Assembly (NCBI RefSeq): GCF_009831455.1
Contig: NZ_WOWO01000003.1
Location: forward strand, 707,917 to 771,916
DNA: 64,000 nucleotides
Direction: 5' to 3'
DNA from: Salinirussus salinus
Lineage (GTDB): Archaea; Halobacteriota; Halobacteria; Halobacteriales; Haloarculaceae
Within the stretch, counting starts at the first letter, position 1, and every line of letters starts with the position of its first letter. Positions 17,752 through 26,140 of the stretch are shown here, in pieces. Made by a program: the position numbers and the translations under genes. The notes below the pieces were generated by a model. The model was not told the DNA's origin and did not search any database. It was given only the letters and a program-made list of their open reading frames with translations.

Positions 17752-18699
17752 ATGCACTGGCAGTATCTCTTCCGCCGGTTGACGCTGACGGCGGTCACCC
17801 TAGTGCTGGTCAGCGCTGTCACGTACAGCCTCATCGGCATCGCGCCAGGGGATCCGGCAGAGCTAGTACTGCAAAAACAGCTTGGCCAATCGCCGACGAC
17901 CGAACAAATCGAAACGTTCCGTGCGAAGCACGGCTTAGACGAGCCGATACACTGGCAGTATCTCCACTGGTTTGGTGACCTCCTGAAGGGGGATTTGGGC
18001 CAGTCGTACTACCACGAGCGGTCGGTGAGCGAACTGCTCATGGATCGGCTCCCGGTAACAGTCAAACTAGCTGCTGGGGGGCTCGCGGTGTCGCTCGCCG
18101 TATCTCTCCCGACGGGTATCCTCAGTGCCCGCCGCCCACAGGGACTCGCCGACCATCTGAGCCAGACCATCGCACTTCTCGGCGTCGCGATGCCGAACTT
18201 TTGGCTCGGTTACCTCCTGATATTTGCCTTCTCTTTGAAGCTCGGACTGACGCCCGTCTACGGTAGCGGGACACTCGCCCATCTCGTCCTCCCCTCGATT
18301 ACCCTCGGGACTGGACTCGCAGCCGTCCAGACCCGGTTGCTCCGTGCGACGCTTCAGGACACGCTCGGCGCGGAATTCGTTACTGCCGCGCGGACTCGCG
18401 GTCTGCGCGAATGGCTCGTCGTCGGCAAGCACGCGCTTCGAAACGCGCTGTTACCATTACTCACCGTGGTCGGCCTCCAGTTGGGATTCGTCCTCAACGG
18501 CGCCGTCGTCGTCGAAGTAGTCTTCCAACGACCCGGACTCGGCACCTTACTGGTGGATGCGATCTTCGACCGGAACTACCCCGTCGTCCAAGGCGTGACG
18601 CTGCTCGCCGGAGTCCTGTTCGTGTCGGTCAACACCGTGACTGACCTCGCGTATGGGCTGATTGACCCACGAATCGACGTTGGGGGTGACCCAGCGTGA
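17752..18699 (+). CDS. ABC transporter permease, DppB/NikB type
   Basis: 315 residues and about six membrane segments. The N-terminal hydrophobic helix, the GDLGQSY motif and the EAA-type loop (ARTRGLREWLVVGKHALRNA) are standard for DppB/OppB/NikB. It starts three bases after the solute-binding protein's stop codon, and its own end overlaps the next permease start by four bases, so the transporter genes are translationally coupled. Confidence 0.88.
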   Translation: MHWQYLFRRLTLTAVTLVLVSAVTYSLIGIAPGDPAELVLQKQLGQSPTTEQIETFRAKHGLDEPIHWQYLHWFGDLLKGDLGQSYYHERSVSELLMDRLPVTVKLAAGGLAVSLAVSLPTGILSARRPQGLADHLSQTIALLGVAMPNFWLGYLLIFAFSLKLGLTPVYGSGTLAHLVLPSITLGTGLAAVQTRLLRATLQDTLGAEFVTAARTRGLREWLVVGKHALRNALLPLLTVVGLQLGFVLNGAVVVEVVFQRPGLGTLLVDAIFDRNYPVVQGVTLLAGVLFVSVNTVTDLAYGLIDPRIDVGGDPA

Positions 18700-19583
18700 G
18701 TTTCTTCACAGGGGCTGGTGACGAGACGTCGTCTCGCTCACGTACACGCCGGTTACGACGGGCGCTTCGGAAGCCACAGACGGCTGTTGGCGCGCTGCTC
18801 GTGATGACGCTTACCGCCGTCGCACTGCTGGGTCCGGAACTGCTCGCGACCGACCCACTGGCACAGGACCTCACGAGTCGACTGCAATCTCCCTCGCCAG
18901 CGCACCCGTTCGGAACCGATCGACTCGGTCGGGACGTGTTCTCCCGTGTCGTCCACGGAGCGCGGTTCTCATTGGGTATCGCTATCACCGTCACAGGCGT
19001 CAGGTTTCTCATCGGCGTCGGTATCGGGCTCGTGGCCGGTTATAACGGGGAGTGGATCGACGAACTCATGATGCGGTTCGTCGACCTTCTGTTCGCGTTT
19101 CCCGGCATCGTCCTGGCACTGGTCATCGCCGGTATCGCTGGTCCCAGTCTCACGAACGTGTTGCTCGCACTGGCGGTCGTCGGCTGGGGGACCTACGCAC
19201 GGGTCGTCCGGTCGGAGGTACTGTCCGTTCGCGAGCGTGACTACGTTGCGGCCGCTCGTCTGTCCGGAACGCCCCGCCACCGCGTCGTCCTTGAGCACGT
19301 CCTGCCGAACGTGCTCGGCCCGACAATCGTCCTCGCGGCCCTGGACGTGGGAACGGTCGTCCTCGCGACGGCGGGGCTATCTTTCCTCGGGCTCGGCGCA
19401 CAGCCGCCGACACCCGAATGGGGGACCATGATCGCCTCCGGCCGCCACTACCTGCAGACTGCGTGGTGGCTCGTGAACGTTCCTGGAATTGCAATTGTGC
19501 TAACAGTACTAGGATTCACGCTTCTGGGCGATGGGCTCCGCGACGCCCTCGACCCGGACGGAAGAACAAAAAGGGGACGTTGA
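18696..19583 (+). CDS. ABC transporter permease, DppC/NikC type
   Basis: 295 residues from a GTG that overlaps the previous stop (GTGA). Landmarks of DppC/NikC: HPFGTDRLGRDVFSR near residue 70, the EAA loop (AARLSGTPRHRVVLEHVLPN) and WGTMIASG near the end. It pairs with the DppB-type permease to form the membrane channel of the Opp/Nik-type importer. Confidence 0.88.
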   Translation: MSFFTGAGDETSSRSRTRRLRRALRKPQTAVGALLVMTLTAVALLGPELLATDPLAQDLTSRLQSPSPAHPFGTDRLGRDVFSRVVHGARFSLGIAITVTGVRFLIGVGIGLVAGYNGEWIDELMMRFVDLLFAFPGIVLALVIAGIAGPSLTNVLLALAVVGWGTYARVVRSEVLSVRERDYVAAARLSGTPRHRVVLEHVLPNVLGPTIVLAALDVGTVVLATAGLSFLGLGAQPPTPEWGTMIASGRHYLQTAWWLVNVPGIAIVLTVLGFTLLGDGLRDALDPDGRTKRGR

Positions 19584-19587
19584 TACG

Positions 19588-21342
19588 ATGGCACGACTCG
19601 ACATCACCAATCTGACAATCACGTACAGTAGTGATAGCCGCCAGCAAACCGCTGTCGATGATGCGAACCTCACGGTCGAACGTGGGGACCTCGTCGCGCT
19701 CGTCGGCGAGAGCGGGGCTGGAAAGTCAACGCTCGCCCGTGCCGTCGCCGGCATCCACGAACCCGCGACCATCCAGTCTGGCTCGATACTACTGGACGAC
19801 CGAGACCTCACCACGGCCTCCACCGAGGAGTGGCGGGCCATCCGCGGTTCTCGCGTCGGATTCGCGTTCCAGGACCCAACGACGGCGTTTGATCCTATAT
19901 ACACTGTCGGTGAGCAGTTGGTAGAAGCAATCCGTGCGGGCGGTACCCCAGTCACCGGTGGCTCCTTGCTCGAGTCAGTCTCTCGCCGCTTTCGGCGGCG
20001 CAGTTTTCCACGACACCGTGATCGGGCGATTGCGCTTCTGGAAGAAGTCGGTATCGACGACCCGGGGGCGTGTCTGGATGCGTACCCGTCGGAGTTGAGT
20101 GGTGGGCAATGTCAGCGTGCGTTTCTCGCGACGGCGCTGGCCGGTGAACCAGATATCCTCGTCGCCGATGAACCGGCGAGTGGTCTCGACGCGACAACAC
20201 AGGCACGCGTACTTGCGCTGCTCGAAAATCTCTCTGAGACGCGTGACCTCGGGGTGTTGTTGGTCACGCACGACCTCGGGCTTGCAAGTGAACATTGCGA
20301 CAACATCAGCGTTCTCGCAGACGGACGAACCGTCGACAGCGGACCGGTAGAGGAGCTACTTTCGAAGCCCGACCACACCGCCACCGAATCGCTCGTCAGT
20401 GCAGCGAGAAGGCTCACGCTCCCGGACCGGCAGCCAGTGTCGGTGGACGGCTGTGGCGCGTCGCCGGGCCCACGACCGACGACCGACGAGACGATTGTCT
20501 CGGTGTGTGGACTCACGAAGCGCTATCCGGTCGACGATGCGATCGTGGATCGTCTGCTGAAGGATAGGTCGTATCTGACCGCCCTCGACGACGTCTCAAT
20601 CGACGTTCGGAAAGGTGAAACACTGGGCGTTGTCGGCTCCAGTGGCTCCGGGAAGTCAACTGTTGTCGAGTGTATCGCTGGCCTGACCGAACCGACGAGC
20701 GGTGATGTGCGAATCGACGGCCGGTCGGTCGGGACAGTGTCCTCCCGAGATGTCGAAACACTGGGCCGAGTCGGTGTCGTCTTCCAGCAGCCGAAATCGA
20801 GCTTGAATCCGCGGTGGCCACTCCGTCGGTCGATTGCTGAGCCGCTGTCACGGCGTGGGTGGGCGGACGACCGTATCGACGAGCGCATCTCCGAGCTGTG
20901 TTCGCTGGTCGAGATCTCTCCGTCCGTCGCGGCGTCGAGGCCCGACGCGGTGTCCGGTGGGCAGGCCCAGCGCGCGGCACTGGCACGCGCAATCGCAGAC
21001 GATCCGGAGATCCTGCTGTTGGACGAACCAATGTCGGCGCTGGATGCCACGACGCGCGCTGCGGTTGTATCGTTGCTCGGAGAGTTGCAGACCAGCAGCG
21101 AGGGGCCCGACGCCACCGTCGTCGTCTCTCACGACCTCGGGATAGTCGGTCAACTCGCCGACCGCATCGTCGTCCTGGACAAAGGTGCAATTGTCGAGAG
21201 AGGTCCCGCAGACGAGGTCTTGTCGGCACCGGAACACCCAGGAACACGTGCGTTGCTCGATGCAGTTCCGAATCTCCCCGCAGCCGCCGAAACAGGCGTG
21301 CTGTCGGCTGGAATCACTTCGGACAACGCATCATCACTGTAA
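19588..21342 (+). CDS. Fused double ATPase of the peptide/nickel-type ABC importer (DppD-DppF like)
   Basis: 584 residues from ATG 19588, four bases after the permease stop. Two complete ABC domains in one chain: P-loops GESGAGKST and GSSGSGKST, signatures LSGGQCQR and VSGGQAQR, and Walker B VADEP and LLDEP. Most Opp/Nik systems use two separate ATPase genes; here they are fused, a common haloarchaeal arrangement. It would power uptake through the two permeases encoded just upstream. The ATG at 19531 lies inside the permease gene and is unlikely. Confidence 0.88.
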   Translation: MARLDITNLTITYSSDSRQQTAVDDANLTVERGDLVALVGESGAGKSTLARAVAGIHEPATIQSGSILLDDRDLTTASTEEWRAIRGSRVGFAFQDPTTAFDPIYTVGEQLVEAIRAGGTPVTGGSLLESVSRRFRRRSFPRHRDRAIALLEEVGIDDPGACLDAYPSELSGGQCQRAFLATALAGEPDILVADEPASGLDATTQARVLALLENLSETRDLGVLLVTHDLGLASEHCDNISVLADGRTVDSGPVEELLSKPDHTATESLVSAARRLTLPDRQPVSVDGCGASPGPRPTTDETIVSVCGLTKRYPVDDAIVDRLLKDRSYLTALDDVSIDVRKGETLGVVGSSGSGKSTVVECIAGLTEPTSGDVRIDGRSVGTVSSRDVETLGRVGVVFQQPKSSLNPRWPLRRSIAEPLSRRGWADDRIDERISELCSLVEISPSVAASRPDAVSGGQAQRAALARAIADDPEILLLDEPMSALDATTRAAVVSLLGELQTSSEGPDATVVVSHDLGIVGQLADRIVVLDKGAIVERGPADEVLSAPEHPGTRALLDAVPNLPAAAETGVLSAGITSDNASSL

Positions 21343-21353
21343 TCCATTCACTA

Positions 21354-22061
21354 ATGACAGAGAAGACATCCACGAAATACGACGTAGCGATCGTTGGCGG
21401 CGGTCCAGCGGGCTGTTCGGCCGGTGTATTCTGTAGCCGGGCTGGGCTCGACACCGTCGTCGTATCGAACGGCCGCTCTACGCTCCAGAAATGTGCGTTC
21501 GTTGAGAACTATCTCGGCTTCCCGGCGGGAATCGAACCCAGGTCGTTGTTGGAGCTCGTCAAGCGACATGCTCGCGAGGCGGGCTGTACAATGGTCGAGG
21601 AGTCGGTATCATCAGCAGCGGAGGGCGAAGACGCCTTCGTCCTTTCTCTCGACCAAGGGTCGATCACCACCGATCGACTGCTTGCGGCTTCCTGGTCCGA
21701 TAGCGACTATCTCGAAGCGCTGGACGTCGAGACGGTGCCCGAATCCGGTTGTGGTTCCGTTTCCGTGGTTCCGACCGACGACAGAGGGGAGACCAACGTC
21801 GACGGCGTGTACGCCGCTGGCCGGATCACCGACACCCACCACCAGGCGATCGTCAACGCAGGCGACGGTGCCCGCGTGGCACTCGAGATCGTCGAAGAAA
21901 TCGACCCCGAATTCTACAACGATTGGGTCGCACCCGAAGGCTACTACGAACAATACGACCGCGAGGTGCCGGTCGGGGTCGAAGAGATCGACCATAGCGA
22001 ACGACGACACCGTGTCGAGTACGCAAACGAATATATGCGAACGTTCTTCGAGTCGAGGTAA
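21354..22061 (+). CDS. Compact thioredoxin-reductase-like FAD protein
   Basis: 235 residues from ATG 21354. It starts with the FAD-binding motif VAIVGGGPAGCSAG and ends with the TrxR-type GVYAAGRITD segment followed by QAIVNAGDGARVALEI. Between them the usual NADPH domain with the redox CxxC is missing: after about 105 residues the chain passes straight to the second FAD half. Ordinary TrxR has over 300 residues. It may be an FAD protein reduced by another partner, as in some ferredoxin- or DFFR-like variants. It follows the ABC importer on the same strand, 12 bases after the ATPase gene. Confidence 0.7.
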   Translation: MTEKTSTKYDVAIVGGGPAGCSAGVFCSRAGLDTVVVSNGRSTLQKCAFVENYLGFPAGIEPRSLLELVKRHAREAGCTMVEESVSSAAEGEDAFVLSLDQGSITTDRLLAASWSDSDYLEALDVETVPESGCGSVSVVPTDDRGETNVDGVYAAGRITDTHHQAIVNAGDGARVALEIVEEIDPEFYNDWVAPEGYYEQYDREVPVGVEEIDHSERRHRVEYANEYMRTFFESR

Positions 22062-22221
22062 ACTACAAGCCGACGCCGACGCATTCTCTCGGAACGTATT
22101 ATGTAGAACCGTCTGGTGGGCGGTTAGTTATTCTGGTGAGCGAATTAATACTGCGTAGCAATTCTACTGACCTCATTTTTAATAACCCTTTTAGTGACTC
22201 AGGGCCTCAGTTGTTAATGTA

Positions 22222-22374
22222 ATGTCGTACACCTGCTCCAGTTGCGATGCACAGTTCCAGAGCGCTGCTGGCGTGACCCAGCACGTCGCGCTTCACCACA
22301 ACACGTGTGCCGAGTGCGACGAGAAGTTCGAGGAGACCGACGCGCTGCGCGACCACATCCACGAGAACCACTGA
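22222..22374 (+). CDS. 50-residue protein with two C2H2 zinc fingers
   Basis: ATG 22222 follows an AT-rich promoter (TTTTTAATAACC about 45 bases upstream). The product has two finger-like units, CSSC...QHVALHH and CAEC...DHIHENH, each with a Cys pair and closing histidines. Small haloarchaeal C2H2 proteins act as DNA- or RNA-binding regulators; its place inside a zinc-related region makes it a possible zinc-dependent regulator or zinc buffer. It is too short for routine ORF filters. Confidence 0.7.
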   Translation: MSYTCSSCDAQFQSAAGVTQHVALHHNTCAECDEKFEETDALRDHIHENH

Positions 22375-22416
22375 GCGAATAGCTCGCCGAGAGTTCGCTG
22401 GAACTCCCCTTCTCTG

Positions 22417-22800
22417 TCAGGGCCAATCGTCATCAACTGTTGACGCACTCTCAAGCCGCCAGTCCGCAGCCGTTGCAGCGTCGGTCAGTGATTGGAAGGA
22501 CCACTCAGGCACTGTCTCTACGATCCCGTCGGTCTCGTCCGTCCCGACGAACACGTACCGTTCCGTCTCGAAGTGATTTCGAAGACTCGAGAGTGCCTCT
22601 TCGATTGAACGCGGACCCGATAAGAAGTCCTGGGGGTATCCCGCCTCTCGTACTCGCCGTCGTTCGACGAAGGACGACTCCGAGGAGACGATCCCGATGT
22701 AGCTGGTCCACGTTGCGGCGTCTTCGAATGCTCGTTTCGGTCGTGCGAGCTTCTCGAGTGCCTGTAACGAGAAGGCGAGCGTGAGGTCGTTCGAAGGCAT
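22417..22800 (-). CDS. Conserved haloarchaeal protein, paralog of the 10241 gene
   Basis: 127 residues from ATG 22800; the frame extends upstream but overlaps the flavoprotein gene. The start NDLTLAFSLQALEKL, the middle ERYVFVGTDET and the end SLTDAATAADWRLE align with the gene at 10241-10651. The fold looks alpha/beta without catalytic motifs. It is the last gene of the znu operon, one base after the flavoprotein stop. Its paralog closes the FeoB-like operon, so the family travels with metal uptake systems here. Confidence 0.65.
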   Translation of the reverse strand: MPSNDLTLAFSLQALEKLARPKRAFEDAATWTSYIGIVSSESSFVERRRVREAGYPQDFLSGPRSIEEALSSLRNHFETERYVFVGTDETDGIVETVPEWSFQSLTDAATAADWRLESASTVDDDWP

Positions 22801-22801
22801 C

Positions 22802-24094
22802 TTAGGACCTTCCTCTGGGGGCCGACGGTGCTCCCCGTGAACCGGCCCCGGCTCCTGATGCGAGGAGCCGTTCTGCGACTCGACGAGCACCGACGATATT
22901 CCGGGCGAAAGGACCGACGCTGGGTTCTGCGAGCGCTCCCGAAACGTACACCGCAGAACGGCTGCCATCGGTCCCTCGCCACGCGAGCGTCCGGTCGTCG
23001 AGGACGGGAAAGCCGCCAGCCCCGCGCTCGAGTGACAACGACTCGGCGACGGATCCGACTAATGGGTGCTCTGGGACTGGATCGAGTCCGGTCGTGAGGA
23101 CAACTTGTGCATTCGTTGCGGTCGTGCCGTCGTCGAACCGCACCAGTAATCCCTCGTCTGTCGCGTATGCAGACGCGATCTCGCCGCGTCGGATTTCGAG
23201 ATCGTCACAGTCACGGGCTTCGTCCAGTCGACGCTCGACGTACGGCGGAATCGTCGCGTCGTTGCGGGCGGCCCGAATCCGGTCAAGACGGGCCTTCGAC
23301 CCCGGCGGGAGCGTGTGAATCTCCTGTTCGATGTGTCGCCAGTTGATCCAGTACGGGTCGGCTTCGGTCAGTTCGATATCGAGGTCGTGACGCGAAAGGA
23401 GTGTCACGTCTGTGTGTTCCGAGAGGCAGCAGGCAAGTTGCCCAGCGGTGATACCGCCCCCAACGACGAACGTCGGCCCCGAAAATTCCGCTGCTGTCGT
23501 CGGGTCGAACTCGTCGTCCCAGACGTGAACGAGCGGGGCGTCGTCCGGGAGTGACGTCCCCCACGTGGGGAGCGTTCGCGAGCCACCGAGTCCGATGGCT
23601 AACACGACGTGGCGAGCTTCGAGCGACCCAGCATTCGTCTGTACTTCGAGTCGGTCGCCTGCCCCAGTCCTGGTAACTCCCGTCGCCCTCGACTGGAGGT
23701 GACACTCGTGGATACCACGCCGGTCAATGACGTTTCGAGCGTGGTCGAGAAAGAGTTCCAGCGTCGGTCGATTCGGATAGTTTTCCGTCGAGACGAGTTC
23801 GGCCTCCCGACCTGCCCCCTCCGCGAACGATTCAAGCGAGAACGGCTCTGTGCCGATATGGTGGACGAACGTCGACCGGAGCGTTCGCATTCCGCACTGA
23901 CGAGCCTTGGTCTCGAACGACGCGAGTAACTGCTCGCGAGGTTCGACGAGACAGAGGTCCTGGTGTCTGTACGCTCCCTCGGTGAGGAGATAGTTCGCCA
24001 GGCACGTTCCGTGAATACCGCCACCGATGATCACGTACTCGTAGGACTGTGGCCCGCTCATCGTGTGATCGGTGTCCAGTCCGTCGACGGTCAC
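22802..24094 (-). CDS. FAD/NAD(P)-binding oxidoreductase of the znu operon
   Basis: 430 residues (a Met 11 residues in is an alternative start). FAD motif VIIGGGIHGTCLANYL, a central second Rossmann motif (FVVGGGITAGQLACCL) and a late TTGLDPVPEHPLV segment relate it to FAD monooxygenase-like or COG4529-type proteins. No CxxC is present. Its start overlaps the stop of the ZnuB-type permease (ATGA), so it is part of the zinc importer operon. It might act on a ligand or redox step linked to zinc acquisition; the substrate is unknown. Confidence 0.7.
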   Translation of the reverse strand: MTVDGLDTDHTMSGPQSYEYVIIGGGIHGTCLANYLLTEGAYRHQDLCLVEPREQLLASFETKARQCGMRTLRSTFVHHIGTEPFSLESFAEGAGREAELVSTENYPNRPTLELFLDHARNVIDRRGIHECHLQSRATGVTRTGAGDRLEVQTNAGSLEARHVVLAIGLGGSRTLPTWGTSLPDDAPLVHVWDDEFDPTTAAEFSGPTFVVGGGITAGQLACCLSEHTDVTLLSRHDLDIELTEADPYWINWRHIEQEIHTLPPGSKARLDRIRAARNDATIPPYVERRLDEARDCDDLEIRRGEIASAYATDEGLLVRFDDGTTATNAQVVLTTGLDPVPEHPLVGSVAESLSLERGAGGFPVLDDRTLAWRGTDGSRSAVYVSGALAEPSVGPFARNIVGARRVAERLLASGAGAGSRGAPSAPRGRS

Positions 24095-25146
24095 TCTCGC
24101 TCGCCTCCGTCGGCTTCGAGTCCTTCTCGGGTCTGTCCGGGCCGTTGGCTTCGGAGCCGTTGAACGGTTGGGAGACGATGCGCCAGCCCCTGGAAGCCGA
24201 GGGCGACAGCGTACACAGCAATCGCCGCGACGACAATCGAGCCACCGGCCGCAATTCCATAGACGTACGATAGTGTCACACCGGCTATCGCCGCGAACTC
24301 GGCAGCAAGGACCGCCAACAAGATAGACTGCTTGAAACTCCCGGCGACCTGCGCCGCGGCGGCGACCGGAACGACAAGCATCGCAGCGACCAGAATGACG
24401 CCCATAATCTGCATCGCGCTAACGACGACCATCGCCGTGAGCACGACCATGAGGCGTTTGTACAGGCGGACATTCAGTCGCGCCGCGCGGGCGGCCGTCG
24501 CATCGAACGTGACGTACAGGAGTGGCCGATACGCAAGCGTGACGAGGCTGCCGACGATGACGCTCATCAACACGAGAATCCCGACGTTCTCCGTCGAGAC
24601 GGTCGCCAGACTGCCGAAGAGGTAGGCGTCGATGCCGACCGCAATGCCACCGTCGGTTGCGGTGATGAGAATACTGCCGACGGCGAACCCGCCCGTCAGG
24701 ACGATCGCCAGCGAGGTGTCGCTGTACGCCCCGGCGTGTTCGACGAGCAACTCCACGAGCAGCGCCGTGACGACTGCGACCACGAACGCGGTGAGCAGCG
24801 GGGACAGCGTGAGCGAGAGGGCCGAATTGAGGAACAGTCCGACGGCGACGCCGGCGAAGGCTGTGTGTGCGAGGGTGTCGCCGATCATCGCCATCTCTCG
24901 ATGGACGAGGAACGTCCCGACGATCGGCCCGATGACAGCGATACACACCGCAGCGAGGTAGGCTCGCTGCATGTAGGGATATCCAAGCATCGGTGTGCCG
25001 AGCAGGTCGGCCAACACGTCCATTCCGGGACCGAAGATGTGGTCGAGGAACCACTCGACGCCGTCGATGAGTATGCCACCGATCCATAGGACAGCGGTCA
25101 CTTCGTCGAACGGCACGCCTGCGTCAAGAGAGGAGGATTGCATCAT
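24091..25146 (-). CDS. znuB: Zinc/manganese ABC transporter permease (ZnuB type)
   Basis: 351 residues with about eight to nine membrane helices. Family landmarks of ABC-3 metal permeases: LVHREMAMIGDTLAHTAFAG, a GSILIT helix and a LRLNVRLYKRL-type cytoplasmic loop. The N-terminal 40 residues are an extra hydrophobic stretch. It forms the membrane channel for zinc released by ZnuA and energised by ZnuC. It starts right after the ZnuC stop, and its end overlaps the flavoprotein start. Confidence 0.88.
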   Translation of the reverse strand: MMQSSSLDAGVPFDEVTAVLWIGGILIDGVEWFLDHIFGPGMDVLADLLGTPMLGYPYMQRAYLAAVCIAVIGPIVGTFLVHREMAMIGDTLAHTAFAGVAVGLFLNSALSLTLSPLLTAFVVAVVTALLVELLVEHAGAYSDTSLAIVLTGGFAVGSILITATDGGIAVGIDAYLFGSLATVSTENVGILVLMSVIVGSLVTLAYRPLLYVTFDATAARAARLNVRLYKRLMVVLTAMVVVSAMQIMGVILVAAMLVVPVAAAAQVAGSFKQSILLAVLAAEFAAIAGVTLSYVYGIAAGGSIVVAAIAVYAVALGFQGLAHRLPTVQRLRSQRPGQTREGLEADGGERE

Positions 25147-25148
25147 GG

Positions 25149-25922
25149 TCAGTGGTCGTGGTGGAGGACGTGCTGATCGGTCCCGTACGCTTGCGCGAGG
25201 GCGTCCGTTTCGACGAACGTACTGGGGTCACCGTCGAAGTACAGTTCGCGGTTGAGACACGCGATATCCGTCGCGTAGGTGGTGACGACGCCGATATCGT
25301 GTTCGATGAGGATGACGGTCAGCCCGGTCGCATTCAGGTCGTGCAGGAGGCTGTAGAACTCCTCTCTGGATTCGGCATCGACGCCGACCGTCGGTTCGTC
25401 GAGTGCGAGCAGGTCGGCCTCCGAGGCGAGGGCACGGGCGATGAAGACCCGTTGTCGTTGGCCACCAGACAGTCGGCCGACTCGACGAGACGCGAGATCT
25501 GCGATTCCGACCTGTTCCAGCGCCTCCTCGACCGCTCGCCGGTCCGCTGTCGAGAATCGGCCGAAGAGCCGCCGCGGGTATCGCCCCATCTCGACAACTT
25601 CTCGAACCGTGACCGGCATATCGCGCGCCGCCTTCGTCGCGTCCTGTGCGACGTATCCGATTCGCTCACCGGCGTCGAACTCGTGGGCGGGTTCGCCGAA
25701 CAGCGAAACCGTTCCACTGTCGGGCCGTCGGAGACCGAGCATCAGGTCAAGCAGCGTGCTCTTGCCGCTGCCGTTCGGCCCGACCAGTCCGAGGAAGGAT
25801 CCGGGTTCGACGTCGATCGACACCGACTCGAGAACCGGGATCTCTCCGTAGCCGAATGTGACGTCGTCGACGCTGATGAGAGGGTCTCCCGCCCGTTCCC
25901 TCTCCGTCGTTGCTGTCGTCAT
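25149..25922 (-). CDS. znuC: Zinc/manganese ABC transporter ATP-binding protein (ZnuC type)
   Basis: 257 residues from ATG 25922, chosen because it overlaps the stop of the small upstream gene (ATGA); the longer frame to 26105 would run through it. P-loop GPNGSGKST, Q-loop, signature LSGGQRQR, Walker B LLALDEP and H-loop IEHD are all intact. The His-rich tail (QHVLHHDH) is typical of ZnuC and may bind metal. It supplies energy to the zinc importer. Confidence 0.9.
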   Translation of the reverse strand: MTTATTERERAGDPLISVDDVTFGYGEIPVLESVSIDVEPGSFLGLVGPNGSGKSTLLDLMLGLRRPDSGTVSLFGEPAHEFDAGERIGYVAQDATKAARDMPVTVREVVEMGRYPRRLFGRFSTADRRAVEEALEQVGIADLASRRVGRLSGGQRQRVFIARALASEADLLALDEPTVGVDAESREEFYSLLHDLNATGLTVILIEHDIGVVTTYATDIACLNRELYFDGDPSTFVETDALAQAYGTDQHVLHHDH

Positions 25923-26140
25923 CGGTAGTCGTCGAGGTCGACGAACGAGTTCCCGTACGCCGTAATCCAGGTCGTCGTCCGATACGGAACAGCCACGTCC
26001 GGCGGATAGATCGTACAGACGGGTCTCTCCGCAGGGCCGACGACCAGTGCCATCAATCCCGAACGAGGGCTCTCGGACGGACCGGGCTCGGCGTTCCCGT
26101 CCCACTCCGGTTCCGTGTCGCCAGACGTGGTGTCGCTCAT
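25919..26140 (-). CDS. Small haloarchaeal protein (probably DUF7511)
   Basis: 73 residues, coupled at both ends: its ATG overlaps the znuA stop and its stop overlaps the znuC ATG. The core LVVGPAERPVCTIYPPD followed by RTTTWITAY resembles the small haloarchaeal family DUF7511; the name is from memory and should be checked. No transmembrane segment or metal site is obvious. The position between znuA and znuC suggests an accessory role in the importer operon. Confidence 0.6.
   Translation of the reverse strand: MSDTTSGDTEPEWDGNAEPGPSESPRSGLMALVVGPAERPVCTIYPPDVAVPYRTTTWITAYGNSFVDLDDYR

Noticed and set aside
20859..21353. Upstream part of a long frame ending at 22061
   Set aside because: It overlaps the fused ATPase gene in another frame and is Arg-rich; FAD protein homology begins only at ATG 21354.
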